Assembly (NCBI GenBank): GCA_001725215.1
Contig: MEFT01000069.1
Span: 1 to 11,625 of the forward strand
DNA length: 11,625 bases
Source of the DNA: Clostridium sp. SCN 57-10
GTDB taxonomy: Bacteria; Bacillota; Clostridia; Oscillospirales; Butyricicoccaceae
Direction of reading: 5' to 3'
A program made the translations under genes and the position numbers. The notes under the pieces are model-generated. The model did no database searches. It was not told the origin of the DNA and was given only the letters and a program-made list of their open reading frames with translations. Shown here in pieces: positions 1-6,100 of the stretch (positions within the stretch are counted from its first letter, which is position 1; every line of letters starts with the position of its first letter).

Positions 1-583
1 CCGCAAAGCAGGCGTCTAAAATTCCCCGCAGGTCTTCCTCCGTGTCGTTGAGAAAGGGCAGCAGCGGGCAGAGCCACACCACGGTGGGAATGCCCGCGCG
101 GCGCAGCGCGTGCAGCACCTCTACGCGGCGCGCCGTGGTGCATACATTAGGCTCGACGACGCGACACAGCGCTTCGTCCGCCGTGGTCAGCGTGATCTGC
201 ACGACGGCTTTCGCCTTTTGGTTGATGCTTTGCAGCAGGTCAACGTCGCGCAATACCAGGTCGGATTTCGTTTGCACCGTCGCGCCGAAGCCGCGGCGGT
301 CGATGATTTCAAGGCATCGACGCATGAGGCGTTCCGATTCCTCGATGGGCATATACGGGTCTGACATCGCACCCGTGCCGATCATACAGCGCTCACGTTT
401 GCGCCGCAATGCGTCTTCCAGCAGCTCAGGGGCGTTGCGCTTGATAGCAACGTCTTCAAAATCATGTTTCATCTGATAGCAGAGGCTGCGCGAGTCGCAG
501 TAAATGCACCCGTGGGTGCAGCCGCGATAGATGTTCATGCCGTTGCGCGGCGAGAGAATGCTTTTCGCTTGCGTATCGTGCAT
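1..583 (-). CDS. SPL-family radical SAM protein (partial, 3' end outside window)
   Basis: The first 194 codons are visible and the reading frame stays open to the window edge. The start is the ATG at 583-581, preceded by a good ribosome binding site (GGAGGC, 588-593). Near the N-terminus the protein has RGCTHGCIYCDSR, a radical SAM CX3CX2C motif that binds the [4Fe-4S] cluster and S-adenosylmethionine. Downstream come GTGAMSDPYMPIEE and VQITLTT, typical of the spore-photoproduct-lyase-like (Rv2578c/SplB-related) family. The family is often annotated 'DNA repair photolyase', but most members have no proven substrate, so a repair role is family-based inference only. Members are usually about 290 residues, so roughly a third is missing. 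The gene is divergent from the mgtE leader and carries its own promoter. It is unlikely to be true SplB, whose N-terminal half is organised differently. Confidence 0.85.
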   Translation of the reverse strand, partial: MHDTQAKSILSPRNGMNIYRGCTHGCIYCDSRSLCYQMKHDFEDVAIKRNAPELLEDALRRKRERCMIGTGAMSDPYMPIEESERLMRRCLEIIDRRGFGATVQTKSDLVLRDVDLLQSINQKAKAVVQITLTTADEALCRVVEPNVCTTARRVEVLHALRRAGIPTVVWLCPLLPFLNDTEEDLRGILDACFA

Positions 584-616
584 GGAAGCCTCCTGTCCGG
601 GCGCACGCCCAATTTT

Positions 617-645
617 AGTATACCAAAAAAAGCCGCCGATGAAAA
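617..645 (-). promoter_or_regulatory. Predicted sigma-A promoter of the radical SAM gene
   Basis: Read on the minus strand, TTTTCA (645-640) is followed after 17 nt by TATACT (622-617), about 34 nt before the start codon at 583. The -10 box is good and the -35 is weak. The position fits a short 5' UTR that includes the ribosome binding site. Confidence 0.55.
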
Positions 646-685
646 GCAAAAAAGAACATTCGTTTGAAATAGATGCGTAAACGCC

Positions 686-715
686 TATCCTGCGGCGCGC
701 ACGCCGCAGCGGATA
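686..715. other. Orphan GC-rich hairpin
   Basis: TGCGGCG (691-697) pairs perfectly with CGCCGCA (702-708) around a 4-nt loop. After a 2-nt bulge (709-710), TATCC (686-690) pairs with GGATA (711-715). On neither strand does a T-run follow the stem; the A-run at 715-720 would be a T-run located before the hairpin on the minus strand. It is therefore not an ordinary intrinsic terminator. It lies upstream of both divergent promoters and its role is unknown. Confidence 0.5.
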
Positions 716-760
716 AAAAACACGCAAAATTGGGGGTTGTGCCCCGAATAAGCGCACTTT

Positions 761-797
761 CATCGGTTTATTTGTTGCAAAAGTGATTGAACCGATG
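761..797. repeat. 8-bp inverted repeat spanning the mgtE-leader -35 region
   Basis: CATCGGTT (761-768) and AACCGATG (790-797) are perfect inverse complements separated by 21 nt. The right arm overlaps the predicted -35 box (787-792). Arm centres are 29 bp apart, close to three helical turns, so the arms face the same side of the DNA. This suits a dimeric repressor or activator, but no regulator is identified. The spacer and arms do not form an obvious transcribed terminator. Confidence 0.4.
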
Positions 798-815
798 CTG
801 CAGATGTGATACACT
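787..815 (+). promoter_or_regulatory. Predicted promoter of the leader peptide-mgtE-mprF-like operon
   Basis: TTGAAC (787-792), a 17-nt spacer and TACACT (810-815) form a plausible sigma-A promoter. Transcription would start near 822, giving a leader of about 285 nt before mgtE. The 5' end of that RNA could form a small hairpin, ACAGG (822-826) with CCTGT (837-841). Confidence 0.55.
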
Positions 816-871
816 AGTAATACAGGACTATCAAAACCTGTCAATCTACAACATGAACGGGAGGAAGCAAA

Positions 872-952
872 GTGGACATTTGCGGTCAAAGTATCAACAC
901 AGACAGTGACGTTCCTTTATGCAACGGGCTCCGCTTTGCCCTGCGGCTTTAG
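872..952 (+). CDS. Leader peptide upstream of mgtE (26 aa)
   Basis: A GTG start (872-874) sits 7 nt after a near-ideal Shine-Dalgarno (GGGAGG, 859-864) and opens a 26-codon frame ending at TAG (950-952). The peptide starts MDICGQSINT and continues DSDVPLCNG before a basic, hydrophobic end LRFALRL. It has no transmembrane segment. It lies wholly inside the leader RNA of mgtE, upstream of an intrinsic terminator, so a regulatory role through its translation is more likely than a function of the peptide. The acidic-proline stretch (D11 to P15) recalls nascent sequences at which ribosomes become unstable or stall when Mg2+ is low, as in the MgtL leader of enteric bacteria; this is analogy, not homology. 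Codons 3-5 and 24-25 can each pair with the 5' arm of the terminator. Confidence 0.6.
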   Translation: MDICGQSINTDSDVPLCNGLRFALRL

Positions 953-988
953 CAGGCTGCGCGCAAGCCTCCCTTTGCCTTTGGAACG
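910..988 (+). promoter_or_regulatory. Structured leader RNA element (candidate attenuator) before mgtE
   Basis: A long imperfect stem joins 910-928 to 971-988: CGTTCC with GGAACG (six pairs), GCAA (921-924) with TTGC (975-978), and GGG (926-928) with CCC (971-973). It encloses two hairpins: CCTGC (940-944) with GCAGG (952-956), or alternatively CCGC (931-934) with GCGG (943-946); and AGGCT (954-958) with AGCCT (966-970), which competes with the first. The stem ends at 988 and the terminator stem begins at 989. The upstream arm lies in codons 13-19 of the leader peptide, so a translating ribosome would melt it. Alternative pairings TTTGCGG (879-885) with CCGCAAA (989-995), and TGCGGC (942-947) with GCCGCA (988-993), would block the terminator. 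I do not see the conserved cores of the M-box (ykoK) riboswitch. Confidence 0.45.
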
Positions 989-1032
989 CCGCAAAACCGC
1001 TATGCCATTCGGCATCGGTTTGCGGTGTTTTT
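989..1032 (+). terminator. Intrinsic terminator inside the mgtE leader
   Basis: CCGCAAA (989-995) pairs with TTTGCGG (1019-1025), CCG (997-999) with CGG (1016-1018), and ATGCC (1002-1006) with GGCAT (1011-1015), around a 4-nt loop with small bulges at 996 and 1000-1001. TGTTTTT follows (1026-1032). It lies after the promoter and leader peptide but 75 nt before the mgtE start, with no gene ending here. It is therefore best read as a regulated attenuator. Confidence 0.75.
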
Positions 1033-1106
1033 GCATTTGTGCGGAAACATTCTGTCTTGACGATACCAAACCCGAACAATCTCACATTGCAGGGAGGTAT
1101 TTCAAC

Positions 1107-2450
1107 ATGGAAAACAATTTTGATTTGCTGCAGGAGCTTTTGGAGCACAAGGACTATGCCGCGCTGCGCGCTGCGCTCATCAACGAAAACGAGGTAGACA
1201 TCGCCGCCTTTCTCGAAATGTTGACGCCGGAGCAGGCCGTTCGCGCCTTCCGCCTGCTGCATAAGGAGCAGGCAGCCGAGGTTTTCGCCAACCTTGAAAG
1301 TGAGACGCAGGAGGTTGTCATCGCCGCGCTTGGCGACCAGCAGCTACACGAGATCATCGAAGACATGTATGTCGACGATATGGTCGACGCGCTTGAGGAG
1401 CTGCCCGCCAACATGGTCAAGCGCGTACTCAAAATGGCGACGGCCGACACGCGTAGCCTGATCAACGAATTTTTGCAGTACCCCGAAAACTCGGCGGGCA
1501 GCATTATGACGGCAGAGTTCATCGACCTGCGGCAGAACATGACGGTCAGCCAGGCCATCACGCGTATCCGCCGCATCGGCGAGCAGAGCGAGCAGATTTA
1601 CACCTGCTATGTCATGGACAACAGCCGCGTGCTGGAGGGCGTAGTCACCGTGAAGGATCTGCTGCTCGCTTCTGACGACTGCCTGATTTCAGAGCTGATG
1701 GAAACCAATCTCATCACCGTAACAACGGCGGAAGACCGCGAGCTTGTCTCGCAGCAGATGATGAAATACGGCCTGCTCGTCATGCCCGTCGTCGATTCGG
1801 AGGGCCGTCTGGTCGGCATTGTGACGATTGACGATGTGATGGACGTCATGCAGGAGGAGGCCACCGAGGACTTCGAGAAAATGGCCGCCATGACGCCCTC
1901 CGAGCATCCTTACCTTAAGGCAAGTGTGTTTGAGCTTGCAAAAAACCGCATCATCTGGCTGCTTGTGCTCATGATTTCGGGCATGATCACGGGCAGCATT
2001 CTGGGGCGGTATGAAGCCGCGTTTGCGGCGATGCCGCTGCTCGTCACCTTTATCCCCATGCTGACCGACACGGGCGGCAACGCAGGCAGCCAGAGCAGCA
2101 CGCTCGTCATCCGCGGCATGACGATCGGCGAAATCCGCTCGAGCGATTTTATGCGCGTGTTCTGGAAGGAGCTGCGCGTCAGCGTGCTCGTCGGCATTGT
2201 GCTCAGCGCCGTCAACTTCTTACGCCTCATCCTTGTTTATCCGGGCAACACCATGCTTGCGCTTACCGTCGCGTTCGCGCTGTTTGCCACCGTCGTCGTC
2301 GCCAAGGCGGTGGGCGGCCTGCTTCCCATCGTGGCGAAGTCGCTGCACATCGACCCAGCCATTATGGCGGCGCCGCTCATCACGACCATTGTAGACGCGA
2401 TTTCGCTCGTCCTCTACTTCTCGGCCGCCGAGCTTTTGCTTCGCATTTGA
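1107..2450 (+). CDS. mgtE: Magnesium transporter MgtE
   Basis: A 447-residue protein of the usual MgtE length; it forms a dimeric Mg2+ channel in the cytoplasmic membrane, gated by cytosolic Mg2+. Residues 1-130 match the acidic superhelical N domain, ending in the conserved YPENSAGSIMT (125-135). Two CBS domains follow (about 135-250), then five membrane segments (about 280-447). Family hallmarks are TDTGGNAGSQSSTLVIRG (320-337) and PLITTIVD (423-430), whose Asp430 corresponds to the pore aspartate of Thermus MgtE. I chose the ATG at 1107 because AGGGAGG (1091-1097) sits just upstream. Starting in the same open frame near 906 would add a non-family N-terminus and would read through the leader terminator. 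It is preceded by an attenuator-like leader and followed after 34 nt by the MprF-like gene, with no terminator between, so the two are probably cotranscribed. Confidence 0.95.
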   Translation: MENNFDLLQELLEHKDYAALRAALINENEVDIAAFLEMLTPEQAVRAFRLLHKEQAAEVFANLESETQEVVIAALGDQQLHEIIEDMYVDDMVDALEELPANMVKRVLKMATADTRSLINEFLQYPENSAGSIMTAEFIDLRQNMTVSQAITRIRRIGEQSEQIYTCYVMDNSRVLEGVVTVKDLLLASDDCLISELMETNLITVTTAEDRELVSQQMMKYGLLVMPVVDSEGRLVGIVTIDDVMDVMQEEATEDFEKMAAMTPSEHPYLKASVFELAKNRIIWLLVLMISGMITGSILGRYEAAFAAMPLLVTFIPMLTDTGGNAGSQSSTLVIRGMTIGEIRSSDFMRVFWKELRVSVLVGIVLSAVNFLRLILVYPGNTMLALTVAFALFATVVVAKAVGGLLPIVAKSLHIDPAIMAAPLITTIVDAISLVLYFSAAELLLRI

Positions 2451-2484
2451 TTCGCGCCGTCACAAAAAAAGGGGGGGCGTTGCT

Positions 2485-4209
2485 TTGAAGCGCAAAAAAG
2501 CCATACAGAATTTCGCGATTATCTTGCTCGTTCTGGTCGGTGTGAAAAATTTGGTCGCCGCACTGCCCTTAAAGTCTATGCAGCGATTTGTGCATTTTTA
2601 CACGTCATTCATTCACCCGCAGGACGCCGCGCTGCACCATCTGTTCTCCTTTGTGCTTGGCGCGCTTATGCTGCTGCTCGCACACCGGCTTTATCGCCGT
2701 GTGCGGCTCGCTTGGGTCGCCGAAGTGGCCGCGCTCACGATGACCATTGCGATTCAGGCGGTGCGCTATCACAGCCTTACTGTACCCGTCATGCTGCTTG
2801 AGCTGTTCGTGCTCGTCGTACTGTGCATATCACATGAGGACTTCACACGCAAAAGCGATCCGCTTACCGTGAAAGCGGCGCTGCGGTTTGTCGCTGCTTC
2901 GATCATTCTGCTGCTGCTCAACGCTACGGTCGGCATTTACGCCATGCGCGGCAGTCTGCACAACGTACACGACGTAGGCGACGCGCTTACACGCTCTGTG
3001 CAGCTGCTCGTACTGATGGACACCGACGTGATGCAGACAACGGGGCGCATCGCCGAGCTTTATGCCGGAGTGCTCATCTCGATCAACTGGGTGTGCATTT
3101 TCGCGTCGGTGGCGCTGCTGCTCAAGCCGCTCGTTTACGCACCGCTTGCCACCAGGCATGACCGCGAGCGCGTGCGCGCCTTACTGCGCCGATACGGGCA
3201 AAATTCGCTCTCTTACCTCGCGCTCGAAAACGATAAGAAATACTTTTTTTCTTCTACGGTCGAGGGCGTGTGCGCTTATACGGTTGTCAGCGACGTTTTC
3301 GTTGTCTGCGGTGACCCGATCTGCAGCCCGGAAGACGGGCGCGGGTTTCTCACCGAGCTTTTGGCCTATTGCACGAAAAATGCCTACCGTTTGATGCTGC
3401 TCAGCGTGACTGACTGCTTCCGCGCCGATTATCTGAGCCTCGGCTTCGGCATGGCCAAGCTGGGTGAGGAAACCTGTTTCCACCTTGCCGATTACAATCT
3501 GCAGGGTGGCAAGGTTGCCAAGGTGCGCGCCGCCATCAACCACGCAACGAAGGCGGGTATTGCGGTATGTGAGTACAAGCCCGCCGAGGGACGCGACGCG
3601 CGACTCGAGCGACAAATCGAAGACATTTCCGCCGAATGGCTCAAGTCGAAGGGCGGCGAAATGCTTCAGTTTATGGTGGGCGGCACAGGGCTTAACGACC
3701 CGCTCGACCGACGGTATTTCTACGCGTGTGACTTGGCGGGTACGATGCTTGGCTTTGTGGTGTTTCTGCCCTATCTAGACGGCTATCTCGCCGACGTAAC
3801 GCGACGCCGCAGCGGTGCGCCGCAGGGCGTTTTGGAGAAAATTATCTACGAGGCATGGATGAAAATGCGGGACGAGGGCATCCAGTGGGGCAGCATGGGG
3901 CTTGCGACGCTGTACAACGTCGCGGAGGCCGATCGCGCGACGCTGACCGAAAAACTGTTTACTTATATTTATGAAAACCTGAATAACAACTTCGGCTTTC
4001 AAAATCTGCACCATGCCAAAGAGAAATACGCACCGACGCATTGGTTTCCCCGCCATATGGCCTTTTACCCGAAGCCGTTTTCACCCCGACTTGCCTACGC
4101 ACTGGTGCGCTGTCAGAGCAAAACCGGCCTGCTGCGCATAGCGCGTGACGAAATACGCCCCAAGGCAGACATGTCCGACACACCGGGAAAAGGCTCAGAC
4201 GAAGCATAA
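2485..4209 (+). CDS. MprF-like membrane protein (DUF2156 / LPG synthase C-terminal domain)
   Basis: A 574-residue protein. The N-terminal part has about six hydrophobic segments (roughly 8-28, 49-68, 75-93, 98-116, 131-153 and 192-216). A cytosolic catalytic domain of the phosphatidylglycerol lysyltransferase C-terminal type (DUF2156) follows from about 235. Its landmarks are FVVCGDPI (272-279), YLSLGFGMAKLGEE (316-329), LQGGKVAKVRAAINHA (339-354), WLKSKGGEMLQFMVGG (385-400), ADVTRRRSGAPQGVLE (436-451) and KEKYAPTHWFPRHMAF (512-527). The family transfers an amino acid from aminoacyl-tRNA to phosphatidylglycerol, making the membrane less negative and protecting against cationic peptides. With only about six segments it is shorter than full MprF (14 segments) and probably lacks the complete flippase; the amino acid donor cannot be told. 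The TTG start at 2485 keeps a basic stretch before the first segment; the nearest upstream signal is a G7 run (2471-2477). It shares the mgtE transcript. Confidence 0.85.
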   Translation: MKRKKAIQNFAIILLVLVGVKNLVAALPLKSMQRFVHFYTSFIHPQDAALHHLFSFVLGALMLLLAHRLYRRVRLAWVAEVAALTMTIAIQAVRYHSLTVPVMLLELFVLVVLCISHEDFTRKSDPLTVKAALRFVAASIILLLLNATVGIYAMRGSLHNVHDVGDALTRSVQLLVLMDTDVMQTTGRIAELYAGVLISINWVCIFASVALLLKPLVYAPLATRHDRERVRALLRRYGQNSLSYLALENDKKYFFSSTVEGVCAYTVVSDVFVVCGDPICSPEDGRGFLTELLAYCTKNAYRLMLLSVTDCFRADYLSLGFGMAKLGEETCFHLADYNLQGGKVAKVRAAINHATKAGIAVCEYKPAEGRDARLERQIEDISAEWLKSKGGEMLQFMVGGTGLNDPLDRRYFYACDLAGTMLGFVVFLPYLDGYLADVTRRRSGAPQGVLEKIIYEAWMKMRDEGIQWGSMGLATLYNVAEADRATLTEKLFTYIYENLNNNFGFQNLHHAKEKYAPTHWFPRHMAFYPKPFSPRLAYALVRCQSKTGLLRIARDEIRPKADMSDTPGKGSDEA

Positions 4210-4213
4210 CAGA

Positions 4214-4259
4214 CGCGCCCCGCACCGGCTCAAAACCCGGCGGGGCGCGCTTTGATTTA
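4214..4259 (+). terminator. Intrinsic terminator after the mgtE/mprF-like operon
   Basis: CGCGCCCCGC (4214-4223) pairs over 10 bp with GCGGGGCGCG (4240-4249), followed by a T-rich tail (CTTTGATTTA). It lies between two convergent genes (stops at 4209 and 4271). The plus-strand tail is better than the minus-strand tail, so it mainly ends the mgtE operon. Confidence 0.75.
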
Positions 4260-4270
4260 TTGCTCTGGCT

Positions 4271-4690
4271 TTATGCCTGTTTGCGGTTCGGCTTGCGCTT
4301 GATGCGCAGCAACGCCGCCAGCTCGTCAACCTCCAGTGTGTCGGCCGGACGAAACATAACCCATTTGCCATCATGATACGTCGTCGCCTCGTCGTAAGCG
4401 GTTTGCACCGCCGCAGAAAATGCGGCGCGCTGTACTTCAAACGCTTCGCGCTCCGTTTTTCCGAAAATGACAAGCATGCCAAGCGTGCCCTCTCGCGCAT
4501 AGAGCGCGCACAGTGTTTTGCCGCCGCGGCGATACTTCCGCTCAAACGTCCACGATTTGCCGCCGTGATCGAGCAGACAATCCATATCGTATAGTGCCTC
4601 AATACGCGCGCACAGCGCGTTCCAAACCGCAAAGAGCGGCTCACCCAGCAGTGCGAGCAGCTGCTCGGGTGTCTGCGTGTCATTCGTCAT
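4271..4690 (-). CDS. DUF3788 domain-containing protein
   Basis: A 139-residue soluble protein without signal peptide or membrane segment. The pattern fits the DUF3788 family, small cytosolic proteins of unknown function common in Firmicutes: an early PLFAVWNALCARIEALY helix, then KSWTFERKYRRGGKTLCALY, a strand pair LGMLVIFGKTE, a late DGKWVMFRP, and a final DELAALLRIKRKP. The W-x-K-rich stretch and the terminal IKRK are family-like. No catalytic residues are recognisable. The ATG at 4690 has a ribosome binding site just upstream (AGGAGAG on the minus strand). It follows the GNAT gene with a 25-nt gap and no terminator between, so it is probably the second gene of a two-gene operon. Confidence 0.75.
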   Translation of the reverse strand: MTNDTQTPEQLLALLGEPLFAVWNALCARIEALYDMDCLLDHGGKSWTFERKYRRGGKTLCALYAREGTLGMLVIFGKTEREAFEVQRAAFSAAVQTAYDEATTYHDGKWVMFRPADTLEVDELAALLRIKRKPNRKQA

Positions 4691-4715
4691 ATGCTCTCCT
4701 CCGTTTGGCGGCGCG

Positions 4716-5165
4716 TTACAGCCGACGTTCCATATGGCGCTCGCTCACGGTGAAACCGAGCGAGCGGTAAACCGGGTAGCCATCCTCCGTAGCCTCAAGC
4801 TCGACCTTGGTGAGCCCCAGCTCCCGCGCGTGGTCGAGCATCATGCCGACCAGCGACCGCGCAAGGCCGCGCCTGCGGTGAGACGGCGCGGTATATACGT
4901 TGATCAGCAGCCCGATCTTACCGTTGGGCGCGCTGCGCATGGGCATCACCTGACTGATGCACAGCATGCAGGAGGACAGAATGGCGCCGTCCTCCACATA
5001 TAAATAAGCGACCAGCGTTCCGTCGTTCAGATGCTCTTTAAGATAGGCGTGCGTCACGCGGCGAAAGCTCTCCGGGTCGTCTGGCGGACGTATCTCGGCA
5101 ACGAAATCCATTCTGTTTTGCGTAAGCGCATCAACATCCTCTGCTGCGGCTATTCTGAATTCCAT
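4716..5165 (-). CDS. GNAT family N-acetyltransferase
   Basis: A 149-residue single-domain acetyl-CoA-dependent acyltransferase. The start matches the family (MEFRIAAAEDVDALT). The central strand GKIGLLINVYTAPSHRRRGLARSLV carries the acetyl-CoA pyrophosphate loop R-x-x-G-L-A (97-102). Near the end are TKVELEATEDGYPVYRSLGF, the usual strand plus 'YxxLGF' of GNAT proteins. The substrate cannot be inferred. The ATG at 5165 has a good ribosome binding site (GAGGTGAT on the minus strand). It is the first gene of a two-gene unit with the DUF3788 protein, read divergently from the SIMPL gene. Confidence 0.88.
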   Translation of the reverse strand: MEFRIAAAEDVDALTQNRMDFVAEIRPPDDPESFRRVTHAYLKEHLNDGTLVAYLYVEDGAILSSCMLCISQVMPMRSAPNGKIGLLINVYTAPSHRRRGLARSLVGMMLDHARELGLTKVELEATEDGYPVYRSLGFTVSERHMERRL

Positions 5166-5237
5166 GTTATCACCTCTGAAAAGAGCGAAACCGTCAAGAA
5201 GTCTCAGCGGTTTTCATTTGCATGTTTGTTTGGCTTC

Positions 5238-5266
5238 ATTTTATAGCGCATCGCATGATAATGCAA
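5238..5266 (-). promoter_or_regulatory. Predicted promoter of the GNAT-DUF3788 unit
   Basis: On the minus strand TTGCAT (5266-5261), 17 nt, then TAAAAT (5243-5238). Both boxes are moderate matches to sigma-A. The start codon at 5165 lies about 73 nt downstream. Confidence 0.45.
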
Positions 5267-5298
5267 GAAGAATCAATACAAGCGCCCGTCGGGTGCAC

Positions 5299-5328
5299 TT
5301 GTGCCCACGCCGCGCGGTGTGCTATAAT
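5299..5328 (+). promoter_or_regulatory. Predicted promoter of the SIMPL gene
   Basis: TTGTGC (5299-5304), an 18-nt spacer and a perfect TATAAT (5323-5328), giving a start near 5335 and a UTR of about 70 nt. A short imperfect dyad (GGGTGCAC at 5291-5298 with GTGCCC at 5301-5306) overlaps the -35 box. Confidence 0.65.
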
Positions 5329-5341
5329 ACCCCAAAGTAAT

Positions 5342-5389
5342 GCGGCAGCTCCCGCTTTGTCGGTTGACGGCGGGGCATCAGTCTGCCGC
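5342..5389 (+). promoter_or_regulatory. Nested hairpin in the SIMPL 5' UTR
   Basis: GCGGCAG (5342-5348) pairs perfectly with CTGCCGC (5383-5389). Inside it CCCGC (5351-5355) pairs with GCGGG (5370-5374). The outer stem ends 1 nt before the Shine-Dalgarno (GGGAGG, 5391-5396). This may affect ribosome access or RNA stability. No T-run follows, so it is not a terminator. Confidence 0.4.
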
Positions 5390-5404
5390 CGGGAGGTAAA
5401 CACC

Positions 5405-6055
5405 ATGTCCGAACGATTGATTACCGTGCGCGGCACGGGCCGCGCCTCGGCCGCGCCCGACGAAATCCACCTTTTGCTTGCGCTTGACGCGCGACACGTG
5501 CAATATGAAGAGGCCATGTCTCTCGCGGCGGCACAGCAAGAGGGTGTGCGCCGCGCGTTGGCTTCGTGCTGTGTGGCGGATGACGCCCTTAAAACCACCG
5601 CCTTTCATGTAACCACCGAATATGAATCGGAGCCGGACGAGCGCGGCAGCTATGTCAGCCGCTTTTGCGGTTACCGCTGTGCGCATGAGCTGCGCATTTC
5701 TCTTCCGATGGACATGGCGTGCCTGAGCACCGTTCTTGCTGCCCTTTCGGCGAGCGGCTCGGCGCCTGCGGTGACCATCCGCTTCACGGTGCGCGACGCG
5801 GACGCGCTGAAAGACGAGGTGCTGAGCTGCGCTGCGCGCAACGCGCGGCGCAAGGCCGAGCTACTGGCGCAGGCATCTGGCGTGCGCCTCGGCGCTCTGT
5901 GCGCCATTGAACATACTTGGAGCGACGACGCCGTCTACGCGCCGACCGACGTGGCGCGCACGCTGAAGCACGCGCCGCGTGCAGCCAACCTCGTGTTTAC
6001 GCCCGATGACGTGACGCTGTCCGACACCGTGGCCTTTACCTGGTACATCGAATAA
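5405..6055 (+). CDS. SIMPL domain-containing protein (DUF541)
   Basis: A 216-residue protein. It opens with RLITVRGTGRASAAPDEIHLLLALD, the typical first strands of the SIMPL/DUF541 fold (V-x-G-x-G ... P-D), and ends with PDDVTLSDTVAFTWYIE. In the middle are KTTAFHVTTEYE and a typical ARNARRKAELLAQASGVRLG helix. SIMPL proteins form ring-like oligomers; their biochemical role is poorly understood, and several Gram-negative members are periplasmic. This one has no signal peptide, so it is probably cytosolic. The ATG at 5405 follows GGGAGG at 5391-5396; extending the same frame to 5222 would run across the promoter and is rejected. It is a single-gene unit with its own promoter and a strong terminator. 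Confidence 0.85.
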   Translation: MSERLITVRGTGRASAAPDEIHLLLALDARHVQYEEAMSLAAAQQEGVRRALASCCVADDALKTTAFHVTTEYESEPDERGSYVSRFCGYRCAHELRISLPMDMACLSTVLAALSASGSAPAVTIRFTVRDADALKDEVLSCAARNARRKAELLAQASGVRLGALCAIEHTWSDDAVYAPTDVARTLKHAPRAANLVFTPDDVTLSDTVAFTWYIE

Positions 6056-6058
6056 AGC

Positions 6059-6100
6059 AAACAGGCTTTGAAGGGGGTTTCCTTCAAAGCCTGTTTTGTT
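6059..6100. terminator. Bidirectional intrinsic terminator between SIMPL and acyltransferase genes
   Basis: A perfect 16-bp stem: 6059-6074 (AACAGGCTTTGAAGG core) pairs with 6081-6096 around a 6-nt loop. TTTTGTT completes the plus strand, and GTTTGCTTTA follows on the minus strand. It overlaps the stop codon of the minus-strand gene (6099-6101) and serves both convergent genes. Confidence 0.9.

Noticed and set aside
686..715. Intrinsic terminator
   Set aside because: No T-run follows the stem on either strand and no gene ends nearby.
853..909. Small ATG-started frame of 18 codons overlapping the leader peptide
   Set aside because: No ribosome binding site precedes the ATG; the GTG frame at 872 has a near-ideal one.
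822..1032. M-box (ykoK) Mg2+ riboswitch
   Set aside because: The conserved cores of that riboswitch are not seen, and the region contains a translated-looking frame instead.
906..1106. Extended mgtE start giving a 514-residue protein
   Set aside because: The extra N-terminus does not belong to the MgtE family, has no ribosome binding site, and would read through the leader terminator. ATG 1107 has a strong site.
4195..4683. Long second minus-strand frame over the DUF3788 gene
   Set aside because: It is Arg/Cys-rich, as expected for a shadow of a GC-rich gene, and runs through the terminator; the DUF3788 frame has the family pattern and ribosome binding site.
5222..5404. Upstream extension of the SIMPL frame
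   Set aside because: It crosses the predicted promoter and UTR; the ATG at 5405 has a clear ribosome binding site and begins the family domain.
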